DNA of 64,000 nt. It comes from Sulfitobacter litoralis (GTDB lineage Bacteria > Pseudomonadota > Alphaproteobacteria > Rhodobacterales > Rhodobacteraceae). The notes below the pieces were generated by a model. It was given only the letters and a program-made list of their open reading frames with translations, had not been told where the DNA came from and did not search any database. The stretch covers positions 62,001 through 126,000 of the forward strand of contig NZ_FNJD01000001.1 in the NCBI RefSeq assembly GCF_900103185.1. The letters run 5' to 3'. A program made the translations under genes and the position numbers. This document shows, piece after piece, positions 8,378 through 16,630 of this stretch; within the stretch, counting starts at the first letter, position 1; each line of letters opens with the position of its first letter.

Positions 8378-10177
8378 TCAAATGCTGCTGGCGCCGGTAT
8401 CGGCCGTGCCAACTGTGTTGCGGAAAGTGGCAAACAGCTCGCGCCCCTGCCCGTATTCATTGCCCGACAGATCAGCCGTGGTGACCGGACGCTCCATCGC
8501 GCCGGGGGTCAGGACCGTCAGCTGCCCGTCGCGGGCATCGACGCGCACGATATCACCGTCTTGCAAACGTGCAATCGGTCCGCCGTCCACCGCTTCGGGG
8601 CAGACGTGGATCGCGCTCAGCACCTTGCCCGACGCGCCGGACATGCGCCCGTCGGTGACCAGCGCCACTTTCAGCCCCCGCGCCTGCAGGTTTGCCAGCA
8701 CCGGCGTCAGGCTGTGCAGTTCGGGCATGCCGTTGGCTTTGGGCCCCTGAAAGCGCACGACGACGATGACATCCTCGTTGAACTCACCATTGCGATAGGC
8801 GTCTTTCACGCTTTCCTGATCATGGAACACGCGGACCGGCGCTTCGACGATGTGATGCTCCGGCTTCACGGCAGAGACTTTGGTGACCGCATTGCCCAGA
8901 TTGCCCGCCAGACGTTTCAACCCGCCTGTGGGCTGGAAGGGATCGCCAATGGGGCGCACGATCTTTTCATTGAGCGTCTTGGTCGGCCCCGCCACCCATT
9001 CGACAGCGCCGTCTTTGAGCTTGGGATCTTGGGTATAGCGCGACAGCCCCTCGCCCGCGATCGTCTTGACGTCGTCATGCAGCAAGCCGCCCGACATCAG
9101 CTGCCCGATCATAAAGCCCAAGCCCCCCGCCGCGTGGAAGTGGTTCACGTCAGCCAAGCCGTTCGGATAGACCCGCGCCAGCAGCGGCGTGACATCAGCA
9201 AGGTCCGAGAAATCCTGCCAGTCCAACACGATACCACCGGCCCGCGCCATGGCGACAAGGTGGATCAGAAGATTGGTCGACCCGCCCGTCGCATTCAGCC
9301 CGACGATGCCGTTCACATAGGCCTTTTCGTTCAGGACATCGCAGACAGGCGTATATTCATTGCCCAGATGGCTGACAGCCAAAGCCCGCTGCGTGCCCGC
9401 CACCGTCAGCGCATCGCGCAGGGGCGTATTGGGGTTCACGAAAGACGCGCCGGGCAGGTGCAGGCCCATGAACTCCATCAACATCTGATTGGTGTTGGCC
9501 GTGCCATAGAAGGTACAGGTGCCCGGCCCGTGATAGGCCGCCATTTCCGAGGCCATCAGCTCTTCGCGGGTGGCTTCGCCTGCGGCAAACTTCTGGCGGA
9601 CGATCGCTTTGTCATCGTTGGAAACACCCGATGTCATTGGCCCCGCTGGCAGGAAGATCGCAGGCAGATGACCAAACGCCTGCGCGGCGATGACCAATCC
9701 CGGTACGATCTTGTCGCAAACCCCCAGATAGATCGCGGAATCAAAAGTGTTGTGGCTCAGCCCGACCCCCGCTGCCATGGCGATGATATCGCGTGAAAAC
9801 AGGCTCAGCTCCATCCCCGGGGTGCCTTGGGTCACGCCGTCACACATGGCAGGCACACCGCCGGCAACCTGCGCCGTCCCGCCCGCCGCGCGCGCGGTGT
9901 CGCGGATCAGGGTCGGAAAGCGTTCAAACGGCTGGTGCGCCGACAGCATGTCATTATAAGTCGTGATAATCCCGATATTGCCCGTCGATTGCGTCGCCAG
10001 TGCCGCCTGATCCTGCCCCGCACCGGCATAGGCATGTGCCTGCCCGCTGCACGACAGATGCGCCCGCGCGGGCCCGTCTTCGGCGGCGCGACGCATCCGC
10101 GCAAGATAGGCATCACGGCTTGGCGCGCTGCGTTTGATGATCCGGTCGGTGACGCGGGCTACGGTCTCGTTCAACAT
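8378..10177 (-). CDS. edd: 6-Phosphogluconate dehydratase
   Basis: Converts 6-phosphogluconate to KDPG, the committed Entner-Doudoroff step, using an iron-sulfur cluster. The 599-residue length is standard. Cysteine motifs of the IlvD/Edd family are visible: AMCDGVTQG, FDSAIYLGVCDKIVPG and PGTCTFYGTANTNQM. It is the first gene of edd-eda and diverges from nagK-nagA across 173 bp containing two palindromes, so sugar-dependent control by a LacI-type regulator is likely. Confidence 0.97.
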   Translation of the reverse strand: MLNETVARVTDRIIKRSAPSRDAYLARMRRAAEDGPARAHLSCSGQAHAYAGAGQDQAALATQSTGNIGIITTYNDMLSAHQPFERFPTLIRDTARAAGGTAQVAGGVPAMCDGVTQGTPGMELSLFSRDIIAMAAGVGLSHNTFDSAIYLGVCDKIVPGLVIAAQAFGHLPAIFLPAGPMTSGVSNDDKAIVRQKFAAGEATREELMASEMAAYHGPGTCTFYGTANTNQMLMEFMGLHLPGASFVNPNTPLRDALTVAGTQRALAVSHLGNEYTPVCDVLNEKAYVNGIVGLNATGGSTNLLIHLVAMARAGGIVLDWQDFSDLADVTPLLARVYPNGLADVNHFHAAGGLGFMIGQLMSGGLLHDDVKTIAGEGLSRYTQDPKLKDGAVEWVAGPTKTLNEKIVRPIGDPFQPTGGLKRLAGNLGNAVTKVSAVKPEHHIVEAPVRVFHDQESVKDAYRNGEFNEDVIVVVRFQGPKANGMPELHSLTPVLANLQARGLKVALVTDGRMSGASGKVLSAIHVCPEAVDGGPIARLQDGDIVRVDARDGQLTVLTPGAMERPVTTADLSGNEYGQGRELFATFRNTVGTADTGASSI

Positions 10178-10236
10178 CAGGCTTCCCTTCGCGGCGGGGG
10201 TTGGCCCTAGGGGCTTCCCAGCAAATACGTAAGTAT

Positions 10237-10248
10237 GTTAGCGCTAAC
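10237..10248. promoter_or_regulatory. LacI-type operator-like palindrome
   Basis: GTTAGCGCTAAC is a perfect 12-bp palindrome with the central GCGC typical of LacI/GalR-family operators. It lies 60 bp from the edd start and about 100 bp from the nagK start, so it could serve either promoter. No LacI-family gene is present in the window, so the cognate regulator is unknown. Confidence 0.6.
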
Positions 10249-10266
10249 TTATCACACCGGAGTGCC

Positions 10267-10276
10267 GTTTGCAAAC
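10267..10276. promoter_or_regulatory. Second palindrome in the edd/nagK intergenic region
   Basis: GTTTGCAAAC is a perfect 10-bp palindrome 18 bp downstream of the GTTAGCGCTAAC dyad. It may be a second operator or the site of a different regulator. At 10 bp a chance occurrence is possible. Confidence 0.35.
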
Positions 10277-10350
10277 CCGTTGCCGCCGCTGGCAAACCGA
10301 AGGGTGAAAATTGCCTTTCCCCGCCAAAACAGGTGGCCTACACCAATCAA

Positions 10351-11238
10351 ATGACACAAATTGATCCTCCCTTTCTGATCGGCGTCGATGGCGGCGGCAC
10401 CGGATGCCGCGTCGCTGTTGCCACCCCCGATGGCCGCATCCTTGCCGAAGCCACAGGGGGTCGCGCGAATGTCAGCACAGACTGCGCCGCCGCAATCGAT
10501 AACATCCTGACCGCCACCCGCGAGGCAGTTGCGCAGGCGGGTCTGGACCTGTCCCATATGTCCCGCGCCGTGGCGCATCTGGGGCTCGCAGGGTACACAG
10601 GGCCCGAATGGGGCCCGCGCGTGCAGGCCGGTCTGCCCTTTGCCAAATCCGTCGTGACCGAAGACACCACCACCACCCTCGTCGGTGCCGTGGGTGCGCA
10701 AGACTGCTATCTGATCGCGCTTGGCACAGGCACCATTGTGGGCCGCCAGAGGGCAGGTGTGCAAACCTGCATCGGCGGCTGGGGCTATCAGGTGTCGGAT
10801 CAGGCCTCTGGCGCGTGGCTAGGGCACGGGGTGCTTGAACAGACGCTATTGGTCGTTGACGGGATCACCCCCGCCAGCCCGCTTTCACAACAGATGCTGG
10901 ATAGGTTCGGCGGCGGCACGGGCATCGTCCAGTTCAGCCTCAAGGCGCGACCCGGCGACTTCGCCACTCTCGCCCCTGATGTGGTACAGGCCGCTACAAA
11001 GGGCGACAGCATCGGGCGGGCGCTGATGGCACGCGGGGCTGACTACCTGACTCGCGCCCTCATCGCGCTGGATCACCAGCCCGACGACCATCTGTGTCTG
11101 ACCGGAGGGGTCGGCCCGCACTACGCCGCCTATCTGCCCGAAACCCAGACCGCCCATCTTATCGATGCCAAGGGCCGTGCATTGGATGGGGCAATCGCGC
11201 TGGCCCTGCGCGCAGCCCACGAAGGAAGTCACCCATGA
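10351..11238 (+). CDS. nagK: N-acetylglucosamine kinase, BadF/BadG ATPase family
   Basis: A 295-residue ASKHA-fold sugar kinase with the N-terminal phosphate loop GVDGGGTGCRV and the ALGTGTIVG motif. The ATG at 10351 was chosen over an upstream in-frame start inside the operator region because the conserved fold begins directly after it. The stop overlaps the nagA start (ATGA), so the pair is translationally coupled. Phosphorylation of GlcNAc followed by deacetylation by NagA is the likely pathway; glucosamine is an alternative substrate. Confidence 0.87.
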   Translation: MTQIDPPFLIGVDGGGTGCRVAVATPDGRILAEATGGRANVSTDCAAAIDNILTATREAVAQAGLDLSHMSRAVAHLGLAGYTGPEWGPRVQAGLPFAKSVVTEDTTTTLVGAVGAQDCYLIALGTGTIVGRQRAGVQTCIGGWGYQVSDQASGAWLGHGVLEQTLLVVDGITPASPLSQQMLDRFGGGTGIVQFSLKARPGDFATLAPDVVQAATKGDSIGRALMARGADYLTRALIALDHQPDDHLCLTGGVGPHYAAYLPETQTAHLIDAKGRALDGAIALALRAAHEGSHP

Positions 11239-12353
11239 TCGCCTATACCGGAGCCCGTGTTTTCAACGGCCAGACGCTGCTGGTCGATCATGCGCTGGTG
11301 GTCGATGCCGGCGGCGCGACCAACATCATGCCACAGGCCGAGCTGCCACAGCGCACCAAGACACATCCGCTTGCAGGCGGCATCCTGTCGCCCGGTTTTG
11401 TTGATCTGCAAGTGAATGGCGGCGGCGGGGTGATGCTGAACAGCGCCCCTGATCTGGCCACGCTGCGTATCATGGCCACAGCGCACCGGCGGCTTGGCAC
11501 CCATGCGCTCCTGCCCACGCTGATCACCGATACGCCCGCCCACAGCCGCGCCGCCATCGCCGCCGTGACCGAGGCGCTGCACCAAGGCATTCCTGGCATC
11601 GCGGGCCTCCACCTAGAAGGGCCGCATCTGTCCGTTGCCCGCAAAGGGGCGCATGATGGTAACCTGATCCGCTCTTTGACGGCTGACGATATATCGATGC
11701 TGACCGACGCTGTCGCGCAAATCCCGAACCTGATAATGACCCTCGCCCCCGAGAACGCCACCCCCGACCAGATCGCGGCGCTGACCGAGGCCGGCGTACT
11801 GGTATCGTTGGGGCACAGCGATTGCGACTATGATACGGCGATGCGCGCATTTGATGCGGGCGCCCGCATGGCAACGCATCTGTTCAACGCCATGAGCCAA
11901 GCCAACGCCCGCGCCCCCGGTCTGGTCGGGGCCGCGCTGGATCATCCGCGCGTGGCCACGGGGCTGATAGCGGATGGCGTGCACGTGCATCCTGCGATGA
12001 TCCGCGCCGCACTTGCCGCCAACCGTGGCGCGGCAGAGGTATTTCTAGTGACCGACGCAATGGCGACCGGCGGCTCTGACATCACGAGCTTCACCCTGAA
12101 CGACCGCGAGATTTTGCGCCGCGAGGGACGGCTGACGCTGGCCGACGGAACGCTGGCAGGGGCCGACCTGAGCCTGCTTCAAGCCGTGCGGTACATGCAT
12201 GAAACGGTGGGTGAACCGTTAGAGCGACCCCTTGCCCGCGCCACGGTGATCCCTGCCGGCATGCTGCCGAAACCTCCGGAACTGGACCAGGCCACAGCGA
12301 TGATCTGGATCAAGGATGATCTGTCAGAGCTGCACTGGCTAACCGAGCTGTAG
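11235..12353 (+). CDS. nagA: N-acetylglucosamine-6-phosphate deacetylase
   Basis: Removes acetate from GlcNAc-6-phosphate in amino-sugar and peptidoglycan recycling. The 372-residue amidohydrolase shows LHLEGPHL (metal-binding Glu), LGHSDCDYD, ATHLFNAM and VTDAMATGG with the catalytic Asp. The N-terminal motif is DLQVNGGGG, like the DVQLNG form of E. coli NagA. No nagB deaminase gene accompanies it. A GC-rich hairpin follows. Confidence 0.95.
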   Translation: MIAYTGARVFNGQTLLVDHALVVDAGGATNIMPQAELPQRTKTHPLAGGILSPGFVDLQVNGGGGVMLNSAPDLATLRIMATAHRRLGTHALLPTLITDTPAHSRAAIAAVTEALHQGIPGIAGLHLEGPHLSVARKGAHDGNLIRSLTADDISMLTDAVAQIPNLIMTLAPENATPDQIAALTEAGVLVSLGHSDCDYDTAMRAFDAGARMATHLFNAMSQANARAPGLVGAALDHPRVATGLIADGVHVHPAMIRAALAANRGAAEVFLVTDAMATGGSDITSFTLNDREILRREGRLTLADGTLAGADLSLLQAVRYMHETVGEPLERPLARATVIPAGMLPKPPELDQATAMIWIKDDLSELHWLTEL

Positions 12354-12379
12354 CCCGCACACCCCATGCCCACGAAAAA

Positions 12380-12405
12380 GGCGGCGCAGGCCTCCCCGCG
12401 CCGCC
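12380..12405. terminator. Convergent terminator between nagA and the selenoprotein gene
   Basis: GGCGGCGC and GCGCCGCC form a perfect 8-bp stem. It is followed on the plus strand by CCATATTTTT and on the minus strand by CTTTTTCG, so it can act in both directions at this tail-to-tail junction. Confidence 0.72.
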
Positions 12406-12422
12406 CCATATTTTTGCGTCAG

Positions 12423-12944
12423 TCACGCGTCGCGCAACGCACCGATGATCTGGTCGAACGCCTCGCGGGCCTTGGCCCGCATTTCGTCGTCCGTGGCATC
12501 CTGAATAGGATGCGGCACCAGCACATAACGCGCGCCCTCCATGCCTAACGCCTTGCGCTGCGTTTCAGCGGCTTGGCCAAACACGCTCGAAGCGATGGAA
12601 ACAGACGGGATCCCCTGGATTTCAAACCAGACTGTATCGTGCATACTGCACGTGGTACATGATCCTCAGTCCGCCAGCCCTTCGACCAGAAAATCGCATT
12701 CATCGCGGATCTGGTGGCGCAGCGTGTCGGGGCACGGTTTGGCGAAAGTCGGCTTTGTATAATGCCGGATCTCAACGCCGGGTGCGTTTTCGGTCAGCAA
12801 CCTGTCCAGTTCATCCAGCAGGATATTGCCACGTGGCTTGCTGATATTCAGCAGCCCGACAACCCCCTGCACCGAACCGGAACGTTCGCTGATCTGACGC
12901 GCGACGGGGACACGTTCGTCCGTCGGGTCAAGAATTATTGTCAT
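12423..12944 (-). CDS. UGSC-family selenoprotein (in-frame UGA decoded as selenocysteine)
   Basis: The frame begins at the ATG at 12944, behind an AGGAGG site, runs 92 codons to a TGA at 12666-12668, and continues in the same frame for 80 more codons to 12423. Read through, the junction is LAD-U93-GSCTTCS-MHD, the signature of UGSC (seleno)proteins, and conserved-looking sequence continues on both sides. The total is 173 residues. selA, selB and selC lie immediately upstream in the same orientation, and a SECIS-like hairpin follows the UGA. The family was predicted from marine metagenomes (from memory); a redox role is inferred from U-x-x-C and C-x-x-C spacing. The preceding thioredoxin-fusion gene ends 24 nt upstream. 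Confidence 0.93.
12633..12659 (-). other. Candidate bacterial SECIS element
   Basis: Starting 7 nt after the UGA, the transcript can fold as UGUA / CCA bulge / CGUGC / loop AGUAU / GCACG / A / UACA: a 4-bp lower stem, an asymmetric internal loop and a 5-bp upper stem. The apical loop is about 19-23 nt from the UGA and contains GU, as in the E. coli fdhF SECIS. Placement and shape fit SelB recognition; binding is inferred. Confidence 0.7.
12666..12668 (-). other. Selenocysteine codon (UGA, residue 93)
   Basis: TGA on the minus strand, in frame with coding sequence on both sides. It aligns with the U of the U-G-S-C motif. An automatic caller will treat it as a stop and report two separate short frames. 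Confidence 0.92.
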
Positions 12945-12968
12945 TCACGTCCTCCTCTGCTGTGAAAC

Positions 12969-14558
12969 CTAGCCCAGATCGATCTTTCTGGAAACGGAAA
13001 TCGACCCCACTTCGCCCGTGGCCCACCCGTGGAACGCGGAGGAAAATTTGCCCGCATCCCCACCAGCCACGACGATATGGATGTATTCCTTACCCGCGAA
13101 TTTGGGGGCAAGCTGCGCCAGTTTTTCCGGCCCCATGCGTTCGGCATCCGCCACGGGGATACCCGCACCCGAATGGTCATCCTGCACCATCTCGGACAGC
13201 GGGCGCGCGGTGACCTGCTGAATGCGGTCGCGCAGCCGGTCCTTGGAATAGGGGCCATCGACGGTCAGCGTGTTGATATGTTCCGGGCAGACCACCAGCA
13301 GCGCGTCAATCGGCAGGTTGTGCATCTTGGGCAGGAAAACTCCTTCAAGCCCCTGCCCCAACGACCCTGCAATCTGATCCGGCCTGCGCGAGGTCTGGTC
13401 CACCAGATGCACCGGCCCGCCGGTCATGGCAAAGACGGTCACGACCGAATCCTCCGCCTTGAAACCACGCTCCACATGCAGCGGCTCCCAGGGGGAGCGT
13501 TCTTCGTTCTCGGCAAAGCACATGGTGTATTTCATCGGATTGCCCAAAACCGACCGTTCGACGCCGCCCGTAGTCGCGCCGCCGACATTGCGGATGATCA
13601 GCCGCAGCGCGCGCCCGATGGTGGCGTTGGCACGGTTCCCCGCGCCCAAAGCCCCCAAGCCGCCGTTCAACCCGATCTTGTCCACGATCGGCCCGTTCAC
13701 CACCATAACCGTCGCCGCGCCCATGGTTGTCGCGGTGACCCCGTGGATGTTGAATTCATCCGTGCAGACGGCTTCGACGGCTGCGATCACCACGGGCAGA
13801 TATTCAGGCTTACATCCCGCCATCACGGCGTTAATCGCGATCTTTTCGACCGTAGCGGGCCCCATATTCGGCGGCACTGTGGCGATCACATCCTGCGGAT
13901 CACGATGCGTCCCCTCAAGCATGCGGATCACCCGTTCGGGCGTCGGCGGGACCAAGGGCAACCCGTCCGAGAACCCTTGATCGAACATGAATTCAGCCAT
14001 GTCATCGCCGCTGGCGACCTCGACCTTGCGGGCGCGCAGACGGCTGCCTTCGGCCTCTGCCCGCAGCGCGTCGTACACCTCTGGGTCAAAGTGTTTCGAC
14101 CCGCATCCGGGACGCCAAGCGGGCAAGCTGTCCCAATCGACCTGGGCGGCAGCTTTGCCGGTGGCACTGGCCATCTGGTCGGACAATGCCTGCCAGTCAT
14201 CGCGCACAAACCCTTCGAAGTGGGTAACAACAGCACCGCTTTCATCAATCCAGTAAAGCGCGGGCACGATCTCGAAATCCCAGCTGAACGAGGTCTTGCA
14301 GCCCGCATCCTCCAGCACCGGCATGGTCAGCCCGTGACGCTGTGCGAAATCGGCGTTCTTCTCGCCGGACTGCCCCGGCACCAGAAACCGCACCGCATCG
14401 CCATAGGCCTGCGACAGCGTCTGCAGCACCGGCCCCGCGATATTGCAGGTCTCGCAATCCTCTTTCACGAAACAGACCAGCGCAGGGCCCGTGCCGTCAA
14501 AATGATGGGCTGCCCCTTGCAGATCCTTCAGGATAAATTCCGGTTTCTGATCGCTCAT
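12969..14558 (-). CDS. Thioredoxin-like protein fused to a large domain of unknown function, UGSC-locus partner
   Basis: A 529-residue cytoplasmic protein. Residues 1-135 look like a thioredoxin/peroxiredoxin-type fold, with C35-E-T-C38 after a beta strand and a likely cis-proline at P99 (EIVPALYWID). A linker with PGCGSK (C152) leads to a domain of about 350 residues beginning near DGLPLVPPTPERV and rich in glycine motifs (GGLGALGAGNRANATIG, NVGGATTGG). I cannot name that domain. The ATG at 14558 follows GGGAGGGGG; an upstream open frame runs into selC and is not coding. Its place 24 nt before the selenoprotein suggests it reduces or delivers substrate to it. Confidence 0.85.
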   Translation of the reverse strand: MSDQKPEFILKDLQGAAHHFDGTGPALVCFVKEDCETCNIAGPVLQTLSQAYGDAVRFLVPGQSGEKNADFAQRHGLTMPVLEDAGCKTSFSWDFEIVPALYWIDESGAVVTHFEGFVRDDWQALSDQMASATGKAAAQVDWDSLPAWRPGCGSKHFDPEVYDALRAEAEGSRLRARKVEVASGDDMAEFMFDQGFSDGLPLVPPTPERVIRMLEGTHRDPQDVIATVPPNMGPATVEKIAINAVMAGCKPEYLPVVIAAVEAVCTDEFNIHGVTATTMGAATVMVVNGPIVDKIGLNGGLGALGAGNRANATIGRALRLIIRNVGGATTGGVERSVLGNPMKYTMCFAENEERSPWEPLHVERGFKAEDSVVTVFAMTGGPVHLVDQTSRRPDQIAGSLGQGLEGVFLPKMHNLPIDALLVVCPEHINTLTVDGPYSKDRLRDRIQQVTARPLSEMVQDDHSGAGIPVADAERMGPEKLAQLAPKFAGKEYIHIVVAGGDAGKFSSAFHGWATGEVGSISVSRKIDLG

Positions 14559-14572
14559 GTCGCCCCCTCCCA

Positions 14573-14590
14573 AGTATGCCGCTGCATACT
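14573..14590. promoter_or_regulatory. Inverted repeat upstream of the thioredoxin-fusion gene
   Basis: AGTATGC and GCATACT are separated by 4 nt, giving perfect 7-bp arms just upstream of the ribosome-binding site and between selC and the reductase-like gene. It may be an operator, or an mRNA hairpin affecting processing after the tRNA. The AGTATGC heptamer recurs upstream of selA and in the SECIS-like loop. Confidence 0.45.
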
Positions 14591-14621
14591 GTGGGGGATC
14601 GTCAGGCATGTCCAGACGGGT

Positions 14622-14716
14622 TGGCGGAGACGGATGGGAATCGAACCCACCACACGCCGTATCGACGCGTCCATGGTTTTGAAGACCAGGGAAGCCACCA
14701 GACTCCGGTCGTCTCC
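14622..14716 (-). tRNA. selC: tRNA-Sec(UCA)
   Basis: A 95-nt tRNA including an encoded CCA. The anticodon loop is CUUCAAA, the same as in E. coli selC. Diagnostic Sec features are visible: a 6-bp D stem (GGAGUC/GGCUUC) closed by only 4 nt (UGGU), and an extra-long variable arm with a 7-bp stem ACGCGUC/GGCGUGU around GAUAC. The acceptor has 7 pairs; position 8 is an A facing C, so the 13-bp acceptor-T stack is either 8+5 with a mismatch or 7+6. The TTCGATT T-loop and discriminator G are normal. It lies in the sel cluster between selB and the thioredoxin-fusion gene. Confidence 0.96.
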
Positions 14717-14758
14717 GCACTGAGGGCAGACTAGCGGCGGTGGGGTGCGGGGGAAAGC

Positions 14759-16630
14759 CTAATGCGCAGGCTTTACCATGTGCCGTGTGTCGTTGTCCCG
14801 CAGGGTAATGCCTTGGGCGTCCAGATGCTCAAGCAGCGGCACGATGAACTTGCGGCTGGTGCCCAAAGCTGTGCGCGCCTCGCTGGTGGTAAAGGCCGTG
14901 GGCGGCGGGAAGGCCGCCGCGAGGGTCCGCTGCGCTTGGCCGATGGTCATTTCGTGAAACACGACCTGCTGTTTCAGCGCAATATTCGACAGCGGTACCA
15001 GCCGCCCCTGCGCCACCATCAGCGCGATCAGATCCGCGTCATCAGGCGCATCGAACTGCCGCAGATCAGGGGGCGTGTTGCAGCCCGCGCGAATACTCTC
15101 TTCAATCTCCGTCAGGCGCGCGACCTGATGCGGAGCAAGCGCTGCGAAGGGATCATGCCGTGCAAGGCTGACCAAACCGTCGCACAACACGACCTCTCCC
15201 GCCTTGACCAGCGCGGCTTGGGCAAAGGGCACCAAGCCCCGTAGCGGCGTCACCTGTTGCAGCAACGCAGGCGCGGCCCCCTGCTTGATTGGATGATCGG
15301 TGTGAAAGCGCTGCAAAACCTCCGCCACCGCCGCCTGCACCGCGTTGAGGTCGTCGGCCAGCGCGATATGTTCCGGCGATAACCGCATAACGCCCGTGGG
15401 CAGCGCAGCCGTCGCATCGCAGCGCGCCAACCGCACAAGATCGGACCACAGCGCCACCCCGCGCCCCTGCGCACAAAGCGCGGCGGCAAGCGCCGTACCA
15501 TCCTGCTGCTGTGCCGCCTGCATCACCGCCAACCGCCGTCTGTCGCCCGCCCCGACTGCGGTGGCCTGCGGGTCAAGGATCACCGCACCCGCCAACGTCG
15601 CCGCAGGCGAAAGCTGACGCAACACCGCCGCCTGTCCGGCAAACCCCACCACCGGACGTGTGAACCGCACCTGCCCCAACCCCGCGCAACCCGGCGCGAC
15701 CTGGCCACCGCCCATCAGCCTCAGGGTCGCGACCTCGTGCGCGGTGCCCCAAAGCACGCGCAGCTCTTGCATATGTTTGACCGGTCGCGGTGCCGTGTCA
15801 GAAACGGTTAACGATACATCCATACAGAGCGTTGCCGCCTGCCCGCCCGCACTGATCACATCGCCGCGGGCAATATCCTCTAGCGCGATACCGCGCAGGT
15901 TCACCGCGACCCGCTCGCCCGCCGCGACCCTCGCCCGCGCCGCGCCGCGAGATTGCAGCCCGCGCACCACCGTCACAACACCGCTTGGCTGCACGGTCAG
16001 CGCCTCCCCAACCGCCAACGCGCCGCCAAGCAGCGTACCTGTCACCACCGTCCCGCGCCCCGCCAGTGTGAACGCGCGGTCCACCGGCAGGAACGCTCCC
16101 ATTGGCGCGGCCCGCGCGGGCAAAGCGTTGAACCGCCGCGCCAAGACCTGCCGCAGATGATCCGTCCCGCCAGCAGTCGTGGCCGAACAGGGCACCACGT
16201 CGGCCCCCGTAACGCCCTGCGCGGCAAGGGTATCCTCAATTTCCGCCAAACGGGCGGGCAGCGCTGCTTCGGGGAGCAAATCGGCCTTGGACACCGCGAC
16301 CACCGCCACAGGCACCTGCAACAGCCTTGCAATCTGCACATGCTCGCGCGTTTGCGCAGCGACGCCATCCACGGCAGAAACCACCAGCAGCGCGCCCTGC
16401 GCCCCGCTTGCGCCAGACACCATCGTGCGCATGAAATCCTCGTGTCCCGGTGCGTCAATCAGATCAAGCGTACCGCCTGCCATCTCGCAATGCGCAAAGC
16501 CCAGCGCTATCGACAGACCACGGGCTTTTTCCTCGGCCAGCCGGTCCGTCTCCATCCCAGTGAGGGCGCGCACCAGCGCCGTCTTGCCATGATCCACATG
16601 GCCGATCACGATGACGCAGGCCGAGGTCAT
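14759..16630 (-). CDS. selB: Selenocysteine-specific elongation factor SelB
   Basis: A GTPase that carries Sec-tRNA to ribosomes paused at UGA-SECIS sites. In the 623-residue protein G1 is GHVDHGKT (10-17), G3 is DAPGHE (59-64) and G4 is SKAD. EF-Tu-like domains II and III follow, and the C-terminal 250 or so residues correspond to the winged-helix domains that bind the SECIS hairpin. Length is normal (E. coli 614). Its ATG overlaps the selA stop (ATGA). The next element downstream is selC, 42 nt after the stop. Confidence 0.96.
   Translation of the reverse strand: MTSACVIVIGHVDHGKTALVRALTGMETDRLAEEKARGLSIALGFAHCEMAGGTLDLIDAPGHEDFMRTMVSGASGAQGALLVVSAVDGVAAQTREHVQIARLLQVPVAVVAVSKADLLPEAALPARLAEIEDTLAAQGVTGADVVPCSATTAGGTDHLRQVLARRFNALPARAAPMGAFLPVDRAFTLAGRGTVVTGTLLGGALAVGEALTVQPSGVVTVVRGLQSRGAARARVAAGERVAVNLRGIALEDIARGDVISAGGQAATLCMDVSLTVSDTAPRPVKHMQELRVLWGTAHEVATLRLMGGGQVAPGCAGLGQVRFTRPVVGFAGQAAVLRQLSPAATLAGAVILDPQATAVGAGDRRRLAVMQAAQQQDGTALAAALCAQGRGVALWSDLVRLARCDATAALPTGVMRLSPEHIALADDLNAVQAAVAEVLQRFHTDHPIKQGAAPALLQQVTPLRGLVPFAQAALVKAGEVVLCDGLVSLARHDPFAALAPHQVARLTEIEESIRAGCNTPPDLRQFDAPDDADLIALMVAQGRLVPLSNIALKQQVVFHEMTIGQAQRTLAAAFPPPTAFTTSEARTALGTSRKFIVPLLEHLDAQGITLRDNDTRHMVKPAH

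Noticed and set aside
12423-12644. A 73-residue frame starting MHDTVWFEIQ as a separate gene
   Set aside because: It is the C-terminal half of the UGSC selenoprotein; it is in frame with the upstream part and has no ribosome site of its own.
13029-14723. A 564-residue plus-strand frame
   Set aside because: It runs antisense to the thioredoxin-fusion gene and across tRNA-Sec; the high GC content leaves long open antisense frames throughout the window.
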